Both the position numbers and the translations under genes were made by a program. A DNA stretch of 64,000 bases from a marine actinobacterium PHSC20C1 (lineage in GTDB: Bacteria; Actinomycetota; Actinomycetes; Actinomycetales; Microbacteriaceae), in contig CH672415.1 in the NCBI GenBank assembly GCA_000153145.1, forward strand, positions 2,067,726 to 2,131,725, written 5' to 3'. Numbering within the stretch: position 1 is the stretch's first letter; each line of letters starts with the position of its first letter. Positions 25,317-34,228 of the stretch are shown here, in pieces. A model generated the notes under the pieces. It made no database searches. It saw only the letters and a program-made list of their open reading frames with translations, and had not been told where the DNA came from.

Positions 25317-26162
25317 ATGAAGACAATCGCCGCTCGTATCGGGTTCGGAATAGCTTTCACCGGTCTCGCCGTATTCATACTGTTTCCTTTGGTCTGGATC
25401 CTGATGATGTCGCTAAAGGATTACTCCGACGTCATCGCCTACCCACCCAAGTTCCTTTTTGTGCCGACTCTCGATAACTACGCCGATGTGCTCTTTGGTA
25501 GCGGAGGTGGTGGGGAGGCGGGTGCTGGTGAGTTCCGCCAGTACTTGCTCAACTCAGTCCTGGTCTCTGGCGGAGCGGTGCTCCTGTCGCTTGCAGTCGG
25601 AGTCCCTGCAGCCTTCGCGCTGAGCAGAGATCGTATTCGTGGGGCTGACCACTTCGCCTTCACGTTCTTGTCGCTTCGCTTCGCCCCGGAGCTCGCAGTC
25701 ATCATTCCGCTGTACGTAATTTTCCAGCAGCTACAGATCTACGACACCTATTTGGGACTGATCCTTTCGCACCAGCTCATCACGATCCCGCTAGTCATCT
25801 GGATCGTGCGCACATTCCTTGCCGATGTGCCCCTTGAGATCGAAGAAGCGGCGCAACTTGACGGCTGCGGACCCTGGGGAACCCTTCTCCGGGTTGTTGC
25901 TCCCGTTATTCGACCCGGAATTGCGAGTGCCGCAATTCTGGCGTTCATCTTCAGCTGGAATAATCTCCTGATGGGCTTGGTGCTCTCAGGGCCGAATACC
26001 CGACCGGTAACAGTCGGGATTCTTCAAGCAATTGGGTTCGACCAAGTACGGTGGGGCTGGATGGCGGCTGCGGCCATGATCGCCGCAGTACCGGGCATGA
26101 TCATTGCCGTGTACCTTCAGCGTCACTTGGTTCGCGGGCTCACAATGGGTGTCGGCAAGTAG
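25317..26162 (+). CDS. Sugar-type ABC transporter permease (MalG-like)
   Basis: 281 residues, six helices, coupling loop EEAAQLDGCGPWGTLLRVVA. It starts two bases after the preceding stop. It has a glycine-rich insert (FGSGGGGEAGAGE, about residues 60-72) in the first external loop. Shares the operon with the binding protein at 22917. Confidence 0.92.
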   Translation: MKTIAARIGFGIAFTGLAVFILFPLVWILMMSLKDYSDVIAYPPKFLFVPTLDNYADVLFGSGGGGEAGAGEFRQYLLNSVLVSGGAVLLSLAVGVPAAFALSRDRIRGADHFAFTFLSLRFAPELAVIIPLYVIFQQLQIYDTYLGLILSHQLITIPLVIWIVRTFLADVPLEIEEAAQLDGCGPWGTLLRVVAPVIRPGIASAAILAFIFSWNNLLMGLVLSGPNTRPVTVGILQAIGFDQVRWGWMAAAAMIAAVPGMIIAVYLQRHLVRGLTMGVGK

Positions 26163-26193
26163 TTAGATCGATGTGTTTTATAGGGGAGTACCA

Positions 26194-27123
26194 ATGAACC
26201 AGGATTTGCGCGTCATCCAGGCGGGTGTGGCTACGTTCTTCGGACGGCCCATGGCGACGATCGAGACACTAGGGGCCGCTCGCTGCGCTATCACGGGAAT
26301 TCCTTGGGATGAGGGCAACGCCGGCCGAAACGGGGCGAATATGGGCCCCCGGGCAGTTCGTGACGCTTCGAGCTGGTTCTTCGGGTACGACGCACAGCGC
26401 GACTTCGACCTCTGGGAAGAATTGCCAACCGTCGATGTCGGCGACGTTCCTGTAATGCCTCCAAATGCCAACGCAACCATGGACATTATCGAAGATCACA
26501 TCCGCCGAATCTGCGAGCAAGGAGTGTTGCCCCTTTCCGTCGGAGGGAATCATTCACTAGCGATCGGTGCCGCTCGGGGCGCAGCCAAGACTGTCGGCAA
26601 GATGGGTTACATCAGTATCGATGCCCACCTCGATACTGCCTATGACTGGGGTGGGGAAACGCTGACCAGTGGGTGTCCCACGATGCGCGCGGCGGAGATC
26701 CCCAACGTCGACCCCGAAAATGTGGTTGTGTTTGGGATTCATGGCTGGCTCAATCCTCGGGACCAGGTCGAATCAGCGGCAAAGCAAGGAATTCGTTGGT
26801 ACGGCATGGAAGAAATCCACAAGATGGGCATCGAGCGTGCCATCGATGAAGCGCTAGCTCGGGCGATGGACGGTGTTGACGGACTCTATGTCAGCTTCGA
26901 TTTCGACTCCGTTGATGCTTCCGCCTTTCCTGGCACCGGCACTCCAGAGCCCGGTGGGTTCACACCTCGCGAAGCATTCCAAATCGCGCGAGCACTTGGC
27001 CGTGCGCGTCCGATTGCGGCAGACCTTGTGGAGATCGCCCCTATGTACGACCTGTCGGGGATCAGCGCGCGCCTCGCCTGCGGGGCGGCGATGGAGCTTC
27101 TCTCAGGAACGATCGGTCGCTAA
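26194..27123 (+). CDS. Arginase/agmatinase-family ureohydrolase
   Basis: 309 residues. All six manganese ligands are present: His120 in VGGNHSLA, Asp143/His145/Asp147 in SIDAHLDTAY, Asp236/Asp238 in SFDFDSVDAS. The usual GGDHS is GGNHS here. The family hydrolyses guanidino groups to urea plus an amine. GGGGAG precedes the ATG. Since neighbours are a DraG-type N-glycohydrolase and a PfkB sugar kinase, a guanidino product released from a riboside is a plausible substrate (inference). Confidence 0.88.
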   Translation: MNQDLRVIQAGVATFFGRPMATIETLGAARCAITGIPWDEGNAGRNGANMGPRAVRDASSWFFGYDAQRDFDLWEELPTVDVGDVPVMPPNANATMDIIEDHIRRICEQGVLPLSVGGNHSLAIGAARGAAKTVGKMGYISIDAHLDTAYDWGGETLTSGCPTMRAAEIPNVDPENVVVFGIHGWLNPRDQVESAAKQGIRWYGMEEIHKMGIERAIDEALARAMDGVDGLYVSFDFDSVDASAFPGTGTPEPGGFTPREAFQIARALGRARPIAADLVEIAPMYDLSGISARLACGAAMELLSGTIGR

Positions 27124-27125
27124 CT

Positions 27126-27983
27126 GTGGGGCCTTCGGCTACTCACTGCGCTGTCATCGCCGTCATCGGGGATGTTGCGCTTGATTACACAATCGAAGTG
27201 CACCCGAGTTCAGGTGTGGACGAGAAGAAAGAGGTTACTCGCTCCTCTCGGGCTCTTGGCGGGACCGCCGCGAACACGGCAGCGCAGATCGTGAAGCTCG
27301 GCACCCGTGCCGAACTCGTTTCCGTGATCGGTGATGACGACACTGGTGGATGGTTGCGATCCGAGCTCGAGCGCGTAGGCATTGGATGCGAAATGACTGT
27401 AACTCGACCCGGAACGTCGACCTTCGTGACGATCGTGCTCGAAGGCACCGAGAGGACGGTATACGTTGACCTCGGAGTCGGCGAGGATGTTCAGGTTGAT
27501 GAGGATGGAGCGATTGCGACTGCCGATTTGATCTATGTGAGTTACGCGCCGCAAGTAATAGTTGAATTAGTGCGTAGAGGCTGCGGACCACGTCTTGTCG
27601 TCGGGCTGGAACATTGGATGGCCGATGCTGAGATGCTCAAGGCATCTACGCAGGCCCGCCTGATCGTCACTAATTCCGCTGGGTTGGGTGCTTTCGATCT
27701 GGACAGTTTCAGTGACGTCGTAGTGACACGCGGGGCCGCAGGAGCGGAACTGTGGCAACACGGCCGTCTAACTAAGTCAATTCCTGCAGTACCGGTCGAG
27801 GCTGTAGACGCCACGGGCGCTGGCGACTCTTTCGCGGGAGCTCTGTGTCATTCGCTTGCCAACGGGGGCGAACTGGTGGAGTCAATTCGGTTTGCGTCGG
27901 CCTCCGCTGGGTTGAGCACCCTCGCTGTCGGTGCGCAAGGAGCCCAGCCGACCATGGATCAAATCAATTCGCTCGGAAAGTAG
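27126..27983 (+). CDS. PfkB-family carbohydrate kinase (ribokinase-like)
   Basis: 285 residues. GGTAANTAAQIVKLG is the N-terminal substrate-binding motif and DATGAGDSFAGAL the anion hole with the catalytic Asp. The family phosphorylates ribose, fructose, nucleosides and related compounds with ATP. GTG start, two bases after the ureohydrolase stop, so co-translated. It would activate the sugar released by the operon's glycohydrolase (inference). Confidence 0.9.
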   Translation: MGPSATHCAVIAVIGDVALDYTIEVHPSSGVDEKKEVTRSSRALGGTAANTAAQIVKLGTRAELVSVIGDDDTGGWLRSELERVGIGCEMTVTRPGTSTFVTIVLEGTERTVYVDLGVGEDVQVDEDGAIATADLIYVSYAPQVIVELVRRGCGPRLVVGLEHWMADAEMLKASTQARLIVTNSAGLGAFDLDSFSDVVVTRGAAGAELWQHGRLTKSIPAVPVEAVDATGAGDSFAGALCHSLANGGELVESIRFASASAGLSTLAVGAQGAQPTMDQINSLGK

Positions 27984-28001
27984 GGGTAGGCGGGTTCGCA
28001 T

Positions 28002-28397
28002 TTACTGCTTGAGAGCAGTACTGACGAAACGCAGCGCCTCGTCTTTGCTGACGCCTAGCTGCGCCGCACGGTTGGCGTAGGCGGTCGCGTCGAGTTGGAG
28101 CAGTGCTGCTGCATCGCCGGGCCGTGCTTTCACAACAGTTCCGTTGCGGCCACGCGAGAGCAGAAAGCCGTCAGCTTCGAGTTCGCGATAGGCGCGGGCA
28201 ACAGTGTTCGGTGCGATGCCGAGGTCGGTGGCCAGTTGGCGAACTGTGGCAAGTTTTGTTCCCGCCAGTAATTCGCCATTCGTGATCTGAGCGATTGCTT
28301 GGGCTTTGATTTGTTCGAATGGCGGGATCGACGCAGAGGTATCGATCTCGAAAGTTACCGGACTTTCGGTCGGAGTGCGACGCCACGAATCAGCCAT
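28002..28397 (-). CDS. GntR-family regulator, YtrA subfamily
   Basis: 131 residues: a GntR winged helix (LATDLGIAPNTVARAYRELEADG core) with a short C-terminal dimerisation segment, no large effector domain. YtrA-type repressors usually control membrane transporters nearby; the MFS carrier at 28562 is divergent. The frame extends upstream to 28487 but MADSWRR is the most natural start; no clear ribosome-binding site is seen. Confidence 0.85.
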   Translation of the reverse strand: MADSWRRTPTESPVTFEIDTSASIPPFEQIKAQAIAQITNGELLAGTKLATVRQLATDLGIAPNTVARAYRELEADGFLLSRGRNGTVVKARPGDAAALLQLDATAYANRAAQLGVSKDEALRFVSTALKQ

Positions 28398-28561
28398 GCT
28401 TGATTCTCGCATACAGGATAGGAGGGCCCGCTGGCTGGCCGTACGCCGGGCGGCTGGCATCTCGCGTGAATCGTTGAGGTGGTGCAATGATGACTCTTGA
28501 TTCGAGCAAATCGGGATTCGAAACTAGGCGATCCGCAGAGAAGACGGAGAGAGGTGACCTG

Positions 28562-29842
28562 ATGGCAGAGGATGCCGGTTCCGCGTCGTTCCGAAACCAA
28601 GCATTTGCGCGGTACTTCTCGGCTATCGCTGTTGGTGCATTCGGCACGGCATTGACAGCGGTGGCGCTGCCAATCCTCGTCGTGAACGTACTGGGTGCGA
28701 ACGCGTTCGAAGTCGGAATCGTGAACGCCGCGCAGTTCATCCCCTACGCGCTGGTCGGACTCTTTGCCGGTGTGTATGTTGACCGTTGGCGGCGCCAGCG
28801 TGTCCTTGTGTGGGCAAGTCTGGGCCGAGCATTGAGCCTCGCCCTTATTCCTGTGTTCTGGTTCGCCGGCGTGCTGCACCTGTGGGTTCTGGTGCTGATG
28901 CTCCTACTATTCGGCGCATTCTCGGTGTTCGGATTTGCCGCGACACAATCGCTCCTGCCGCACATTGTTGAGCGCCGCGCACTGCGTGCCGCGAACGCAC
29001 GACTAGATCAGGCCGAGGCGGTTGGGCAAACAGCAGGGCCAGCACTCGGTGGCGCGTTGGTGGGCTTGATCGGGGCCCCACTCGCGATCGCCGTCGATGC
29101 CATCACCTACGTTGTGGATGCCGTGCTCATCGCGAGCCTCCGGATCACCGAAACTCGGCAGCGGACATCCGCTCGACGTTCTGTTCGGCGTGAGATGGCA
29201 GACGGACTGAGCTGGACCTATCGGCATCGCGTTCTTGGACCGCTTGCGTGGTCAACGCATGTTTGGTTCTTCGCGAATGCTGCCGGGCTCACGGTGCTCG
29301 CGGTCTTCGCGCTGCGCACACTGAACTTCTCCTCGTTCCTCTACGGCTTACTCTTCACGGTCGGCGGAGTCGCGAGCTTTGTGGGTGCCACCTTCGCGGC
29401 CCGCTTGGGTTCGCGGTTCGGTTCCGGATCTACGATCACAGCCACCCGGGCCCTGTACCCAATCGCGTGGGCGCTGGTTGCCGCTGCTCCCGCCGGAGTT
29501 GCCCCAGATTTACGTGCCGTGGCGGTCGCTGCGACTTTCGCCGCTTTCGTCGTGTACGGATTTGCCGGAGGCGTGGAGAACGCTAACGAAATGACTTTTC
29601 GCCAGGCAGTGACACCCAACGTCCTGCTCGGACGGGTGAATGGAACGATGCGTTCTGCGAATCGCACCATGGGTGCGCTCGGTGCTCTCGCCGGCGGCGC
29701 CGCTGCAACACTGCTTGGCGTGCGCCCGACGCTCATCGGTGTCGTGGTTGTATTTGCGGTCGCATTCCTCATCGCGGCTTTCTCACCGGTGCGTGGGGCG
29801 CGCGACGACGATGAACCAAAAAATAGTGATGAATTCGGGTAG
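28562..29842 (+). CDS. MFS transporter (efflux-type)
   Basis: 426 residues, about 12 transmembrane helices. The loop 2-3 signature appears as GLFAGVYVDRWRRQRVLVW. GAGGTGA 4-5 nt upstream fixes the ATG at 28562; the frame is open further upstream to 28487 without a ribosome-binding site. Resembles MdtH/enterobactin-exporter-like carriers. Probably under control of the YtrA-type repressor next door. Confidence 0.88.
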   Translation: MAEDAGSASFRNQAFARYFSAIAVGAFGTALTAVALPILVVNVLGANAFEVGIVNAAQFIPYALVGLFAGVYVDRWRRQRVLVWASLGRALSLALIPVFWFAGVLHLWVLVLMLLLFGAFSVFGFAATQSLLPHIVERRALRAANARLDQAEAVGQTAGPALGGALVGLIGAPLAIAVDAITYVVDAVLIASLRITETRQRTSARRSVRREMADGLSWTYRHRVLGPLAWSTHVWFFANAAGLTVLAVFALRTLNFSSFLYGLLFTVGGVASFVGATFAARLGSRFGSGSTITATRALYPIAWALVAAAPAGVAPDLRAVAVAATFAAFVVYGFAGGVENANEMTFRQAVTPNVLLGRVNGTMRSANRTMGALGALAGGAAATLLGVRPTLIGVVVVFAVAFLIAAFSPVRGARDDDEPKNSDEFG

Positions 29843-29880
29843 CAAGTGGGAACGATCCGCACGCGACCAACCGGAGTCGG

Positions 29881-31497
29881 TCAGAGCAGCCCGGCCTGAA
29901 TTGCATAAGACGCGGCTCCCGTGCGGGACGTCTGGTCGAGCTTCGTGAGAATGTTGGCCACGTGCCGATGCACCGTGTGCTCGCTGAGCACGAGCGACGC
30001 CGCGATTTCTGGGTTGCTCAATCCTTGAGATACCAACCGCAAAACTTCGAGCTCTCGGGCGGAGAGTTGACCCTCGGGTGGTGCGCCAGCAGCTGTGGCG
30101 AGCCGCCGTGCGAGCGCTAGGTCATCATCCGCCGATAGCTCGGTCAAGACTTCCGTGGCGAGCGCAAGGTGATGCTGGGCGGCGGATTCGTCAGTGGTGG
30201 CGAGCAGCGCCTCCGCGAGAGTGAGCCGAGTGTGTGCTTCGTCAAATTGCAGTCCGGCTGAGTTGAAGCGACGCACCGCCTCCAGCAGTAGAGGAACAGC
30301 TGCGGCTGCTGAAACCAGAACCGCATCGGCAGCGGATGCCGAAGCTAACAGTGAATCAGTACGCGTCGTCTCCGCTGTTGCGCGCAACTCGTCGGCAAGC
30401 AGCTGTGCTTGCTCGCCGTCCCCTGCCGCGTGGGCAACGACGACGCCGAGGTGGAGAACGTCGGCTCTCAGCACGCGACTCGACTGGGGCAAGCGATCGA
30501 GAAGACCCCGGATCGCGGCCCAGGCGCTCACAGCATCCCCGTTGGCCAGCTGGATTCGAGCAAGCCCCGCGATGGCCAATGGGTGAAACTCAGCTTGGGC
30601 AAAAAGGGCCTTGGCCTCATCCACTCGACCTTGACGTCGGCGTAGCTCACCAAGCTGCACCACCGCGTCGAGACGGGAAGCTCGCTGTGATCCCGAGAGT
30701 CGTTCGATCACTCCAGTTAGTTCTTCTTCAGCTTCACTCCACGAGCCGCGCGCTACTTGCACTGACGCATATTGGATGCGGCACACATTGAAGAGGGGAG
30801 TGAGGTTGCGTTCAGCACAGATCGCCTCGACCCGGCGACACCAGTCGGCCGCTCGCGTCACGTCCTTGTTTCGGTTGCAGGCGATGATGAGCCAACAACA
30901 CACCTTGCCCATCCACATTGGGTCTGCAATGTCGCCAGAGGTTGCTGCAGCAACCGAGGCATCTAGCTTGGTCATTCCTGCTGTGACATCTCCGGCACTT
31001 GTCAGCGCAACACCCTGCAGGGCCATTCCGACGACTTCGAGGTCTTCCAGCCCGAGCCTGTGTGCGATCGCGGATGCGCGGACAGCAGCTGTTAGGGCGC
31101 GCTCGGGATCGTGCCCGACATCCGATGCCAACTCTGCTTCGCGCACAGCATGCCAGCCGTGCTCCGCTGACTCTTCGAGCCCGTCAAGAAGGGACTCTGC
31201 TCGCGTCCACCAGCCCAAGGCAACAGCCTCACCGTGGCCGAAAAGCAGTGAATCCCACGCCAGGCTGGTGGCTGCGCGCGCTGCGCCGAGGGCATCGCCA
31301 CGTTCGCGGTGACGGCGGTAGGCAGTCTCTCGGGAACCGACGCACATGATGCCATCGTCGAGCCACCAGGCGGCCTGAGCTAAGCCTTCATAGGCAAGCG
31401 GGTCTGCGGTCTCCTTTGTGACAGCGAGGAACTCGGTTCGTGCGACCTGCCACGAGCCGGCATCTAATGCTGCTTGCGCTGACGAAAGGGACGTCAT
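29881..31497 (-). CDS. LuxR-family regulator with TPR-like N-terminal region
   Basis: 538 residues. The C-terminal helix-turn-helix reads LSARELEVLRLVSQGLSNPE followed by HTVHRHVANILTKLDQ. The first 450 residues are Ala/Leu-rich helical repeats without a P-loop, so it is not a full LAL/MalT protein. The -10-like CATAAT 6 nt before the ATG indicates a leaderless gene. Target genes are unknown. Confidence 0.85.
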   Translation of the reverse strand: MTSLSSAQAALDAGSWQVARTEFLAVTKETADPLAYEGLAQAAWWLDDGIMCVGSRETAYRRHRERGDALGAARAATSLAWDSLLFGHGEAVALGWWTRAESLLDGLEESAEHGWHAVREAELASDVGHDPERALTAAVRASAIAHRLGLEDLEVVGMALQGVALTSAGDVTAGMTKLDASVAAATSGDIADPMWMGKVCCWLIIACNRNKDVTRAADWCRRVEAICAERNLTPLFNVCRIQYASVQVARGSWSEAEEELTGVIERLSGSQRASRLDAVVQLGELRRRQGRVDEAKALFAQAEFHPLAIAGLARIQLANGDAVSAWAAIRGLLDRLPQSSRVLRADVLHLGVVVAHAAGDGEQAQLLADELRATAETTRTDSLLASASAADAVLVSAAAAVPLLLEAVRRFNSAGLQFDEAHTRLTLAEALLATTDESAAQHHLALATEVLTELSADDDLALARRLATAAGAPPEGQLSARELEVLRLVSQGLSNPEIAASLVLSEHTVHRHVANILTKLDQTSRTGAASYAIQAGLL

Positions 31498-31503
31498 CCC
31501 TTC

Positions 31504-31509
31504 ATTATG
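31504..31509 (-). promoter_or_regulatory. Leaderless -10 box (CATAAT)
   Basis: CATAAT on the minus strand ends 6 nt before the ATG at 31497. Confidence 0.45.
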
Positions 31510-31568
31510 GCCCTCCCACCGTCAGCCGGCCGGGTCGGGGCCCAACCGGACTGCCGGTCGTGGAGGAT

Positions 31569-31793
31569 TCAGGCACTCACACCCGCCGCTAACGCCTTCA
31601 CATCTGCGGTGGATAGCGGGTTGCCGGCAATGCCCCAGCTGCCGCTGCGAACCTCCTCGACGACGCACCACGTAACGGGGCGCATGTTCTCGCCCTCGAT
31701 TCCGACCATGGCGTCGGTGAGGTTCCGAATCATTTCTTGCTTCTGGTCATCGCTGAAGACATTCTCGATGACTTTGACCTGGATGAATGGCAT
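31569..31793 (-). CDS. 4-oxalocrotonate tautomerase-family protein
   Basis: 74 residues, the usual size. The catalytic Pro is residue 2 (MPFIQVKVIENVFS), which fixes the start; an in-frame extension upstream to 31877 would bury the Pro. The family catalyses keto-enol tautomerisation via the N-terminal proline. Substrate unknown. The 218-bp gap beyond holds a CCACACGGTGTGG palindrome and the terminator of the ABC operon. Confidence 0.88.
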   Translation of the reverse strand: MPFIQVKVIENVFSDDQKQEMIRNLTDAMVGIEGENMRPVTWCVVEEVRSGSWGIAGNPLSTADVKALAAGVSA

Positions 31794-31816
31794 GTCAATC
31801 TCCCTGTTCGTCGGCC

Positions 31817-31829
31817 CCACACGGTGTGG
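31817..31829. other. Small perfect palindrome (CCACACGGTGTGG)
   Basis: A 6-bp dyad around a central G, 24 bp before the tautomerase start; possible operator. Confidence 0.35.
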
Positions 31830-31945
31830 AACTTCTACAACAACTCTGGGCTTTCCTGCAGATCCGCGCCTCGGCACGATAGGCCATCTTGTGCTGCGGC
31901 CACTGGCCCGATTGGGTCATGACGCTCGCCGCGCCACAAAACGAA

Positions 31946-31986
31946 CGCCCCCTCCCGCTGCGCTAAGTGCGCGTCGGAAGGGGGCG
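31946..31986 (-). terminator. Terminator of the ABC transporter operon
   Basis: CGCCCCCT and AGGGGGCG form the outer stem with an inner GCGC/GCGC stem. Read on the minus strand it is followed by a T-rich TTCGTTTTG. Confidence 0.75.
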
Positions 31987-32011
31987 AGTGAATCGAGTTC
32001 GGCAACGAACC

Positions 32012-32896
32012 TTAAGCGTCGCGACGCTTAGTGAGCGCGGCCGCTGCGATCAGCATCACAACCACCCAGCCCAACAGCACCAGAAAGCCCTGGGTGCTAT
32101 CGAGCGTGATCACGTCAGGGTCGATCGCTCCAGCCGGCGGACCTCCAGCAGCGGATCCATCGCCAACGGCGAACATGGGCGCGCCTGCAGTGGATGGCAA
32201 GAACGCCGAAAGGTTCTGAGCCCAGACGGCTTGTGTGATTCCCGCGAAAATCGCGAGCACCGTCGGAACGACCAGGATCAATCCGAGCACACTCGCAATA
32301 CCACCGGCACTATTACGCAAGATCGCACCGAATCCGAATGCCAACAAAGCAATCAGGGTGAGGTAGCCGGCGCCACCCACGAGAGCGAGCATCACTTCGC
32401 CATCCAATAGCTGGCCCTCAACGCCCTGGCCGGCCAGAATCGGAGCGGTCACCAGGGCGGTCAGGATGATCGAAACGAGACTGACCACGAATGTAGCCAC
32501 TGCCAGAACTAGCGCCTTGGCGAACAGTGCAGGCAAACGGGTGGGCACCGCAGCGAAGGTGGAACGGATCATGCCCGTGGTGTACTCGCCGCTAATAATG
32601 AGCACGCCGAGCACAGCGGCGACAAGCTGGGTGAAGTTCACGCCGAGTGTTGCCACCATCACGGTGAGCGATTTCTGCGTTTCGGCGTCGACGGCCGGGC
32701 CGCCAGAAATGTCGAGTGTTGCCGCCATGAGCAGACCGAAACCGACCGTGAGCACAATGAAAACCGCAAACGACCACTGGGTGGAACGTAGAGTTCGCAG
32801 CTTGATCCATTCGGAACGAACCACGCGGGGAAAGCTCAGGTGAGTCGAGCTGTGTGCTGTCGAGGTCTGTGGGGCTTCAAGGGTGGTGTTTGTCAT
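32012..32896 (-). CDS. ABC-2 type transporter permease
   Basis: 294 residues, about six helices. The opening FPRVVRSEWIKLRTLRSTQW is typical of ABC-2 permeases of Gram-positive multidrug/bacitracin-type exporters. It overlaps the ATPase gene by four bases. Exported compound unknown. Confidence 0.9.
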   Translation of the reverse strand: MTNTTLEAPQTSTAHSSTHLSFPRVVRSEWIKLRTLRSTQWSFAVFIVLTVGFGLLMAATLDISGGPAVDAETQKSLTVMVATLGVNFTQLVAAVLGVLIISGEYTTGMIRSTFAAVPTRLPALFAKALVLAVATFVVSLVSIILTALVTAPILAGQGVEGQLLDGEVMLALVGGAGYLTLIALLAFGFGAILRNSAGGIASVLGLILVVPTVLAIFAGITQAVWAQNLSAFLPSTAGAPMFAVGDGSAAGGPPAGAIDPDVITLDSTQGFLVLLGWVVVMLIAAAALTKRRDA

Positions 32897-33804
32897 CGGG
32901 AAACCTCCGAGTGGTATTCGACATCGTCTTGCGTGAGTTCTAGGTAGGCGTCCTCCAAGGAGGCGGCAAGAGGAGTGAGTTCGTGCAGCACGATGCCTGC
33001 TTGAGCTGCAGCCTCGCCGATCTGGGCGGATGCCAGACCGGCAATAGTTAGAAGGTCACCTTCCACGCTGGTGACGGTCACGTCGCTGCTGGCGAGCCGG
33101 TTGGCGAGGTCAGTGGCCTGAGGTGTGCGAACCCGCACTGCGGTTCCTGTTGCTAGCGCCAAAATTTCGCCAACGGGGGCATCCGCAATGATGCGGCCGC
33201 GCCCGAGAACGATGAGGTGATCTGCTGTTTGCGCCATCTCGCTCATGAGGTGAGAAGAGAGGAAGATTGTGCGTCCCTGCGAGGCAAGGTGGCGGGTGAG
33301 TTTGCGAACCCACATCACGCCTTCGGGGTCGAGGCCATTGACTGGCTCATCGAGGATCAGGGTTTGGGGATCACCGAGGAGGGCGGCGGCGATTCCGAGA
33401 CGCTGGCCCATGCCGAGCGAGAATCCGCCAACACGCTTTTTTGCGACAGATTCGAGACCGGTCATCGCGATCACTTCATGTACGCGTGCTTTGCCAATTC
33501 CGTGAGTGGCAGCCATGGCGAGCAAGTGGTTGTAGGCGGTGCGCCCGGTGTGGATCGCCTTGGCGTCGAGCAGTGCACCAACCTCGTGCATGGGGTTGTG
33601 GTGTTCGGCGTATCGCTTGCCGTTCACAGTGACCGAGCCAGAGTCTGGGCGGTCGAGCCCAATAATGGTGCGCATCGTGGTGGACTTTCCTGCGCCATTG
33701 GGGCCGAGGAACCCGGTGACGAGGCCGGGACGGATAGTCGCGGTGATGTTGTCGACGGCGGTTTTGGCGCCATACCTCTTGGTCAATCCTTGAATTTCAA
33801 TCAT
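32893..33804 (-). CDS. ABC transporter ATP-binding protein
   Basis: 303 residues. Walker A GPNGAGKSTT, signature FSLGMGQRLGIA, Walker B TLILDEPVNGLDPEG, H-loop SSHLMSEM. This DrrA/BcrA-type subunit partners the permease at 32012. A TACAAT box 6 nt upstream of the ATG indicates a leaderless operon transcript. Confidence 0.93.
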   Translation of the reverse strand: MIEIQGLTKRYGAKTAVDNITATIRPGLVTGFLGPNGAGKSTTMRTIIGLDRPDSGSVTVNGKRYAEHHNPMHEVGALLDAKAIHTGRTAYNHLLAMAATHGIGKARVHEVIAMTGLESVAKKRVGGFSLGMGQRLGIAAALLGDPQTLILDEPVNGLDPEGVMWVRKLTRHLASQGRTIFLSSHLMSEMAQTADHLIVLGRGRIIADAPVGEILALATGTAVRVRTPQATDLANRLASSDVTVTSVEGDLLTIAGLASAQIGEAAAQAGIVLHELTPLAASLEDAYLELTQDDVEYHSEVSR

Positions 33805-33810
33805 GTCTCA

Positions 33811-33816
33811 ATTGTA
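33811..33816 (-). promoter_or_regulatory. Leaderless -10 box (TACAAT)
   Basis: TACAAT on the minus strand ends 6 nt before the ATG at 33804, a near-consensus -10. Confidence 0.6.
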
Positions 33817-33850
33817 AGAGGGCATCCGCTTCGCTCAACAATCACACCGC

Positions 33851-33856
33851 TAGGGT
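33851..33856 (+). promoter_or_regulatory. Leaderless -10 box (TAGGGT)
   Basis: TAGGGT ends 6 nt before the ATG at 33863; divergent from the box at 33811. Confidence 0.5.
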
Positions 33857-33862
33857 TGGCGC

Positions 33863-34228
33863 ATGTCAGCCACCGCCTCCAGCCTCACCGCCGCTTTAGC
33901 CACAATCTCTGAGCACTGGCAACCCCATCGCGTTGCAAGCGTCAATGATCACGACGTGAAGATCGTGAAACTGCAGGGCGAGTTCGTGTGGCACAGTCAC
34001 CCCGAGACTGATGAGCTGTTCTTGGTGGTGGATGGAGAGCTCACGATCCAACTGCGCGACCGCGACATTGTGCTCGGCCCGAACGAACTCTTCGTGATCC
34101 CCAAAGGCGTTGAGCACTGCCCGAAAGCCGAGCAGGAGGTATCCGCCGTCATCATCGAACTCGGCGGAACCATCAATACCGGCGACGCTGGGGGAGATCG
34201 AACCTCGCCGCTGCGCGAACTGAACTAG
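33863..34228 (+). CDS. Cupin-domain protein
   Basis: 121 residues forming a single cupin barrel: VWHSHPETDELFLVVDGEL is motif 1 with His-x-His and Glu metal ligands, and PKGVEHCP is motif 2 with the third His. Probably a small metal-dependent enzyme or sensor; function unknown. Its stop shares the CTAG tetranucleotide with the stop of the convergent gene. A decayed copy of its 3' part lies at 34608-34694. Confidence 0.88.
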   Translation: MSATASSLTAALATISEHWQPHRVASVNDHDVKIVKLQGEFVWHSHPETDELFLVVDGELTIQLRDRDIVLGPNELFVIPKGVEHCPKAEQEVSAVIIELGGTINTGDAGGDRTSPLRELN

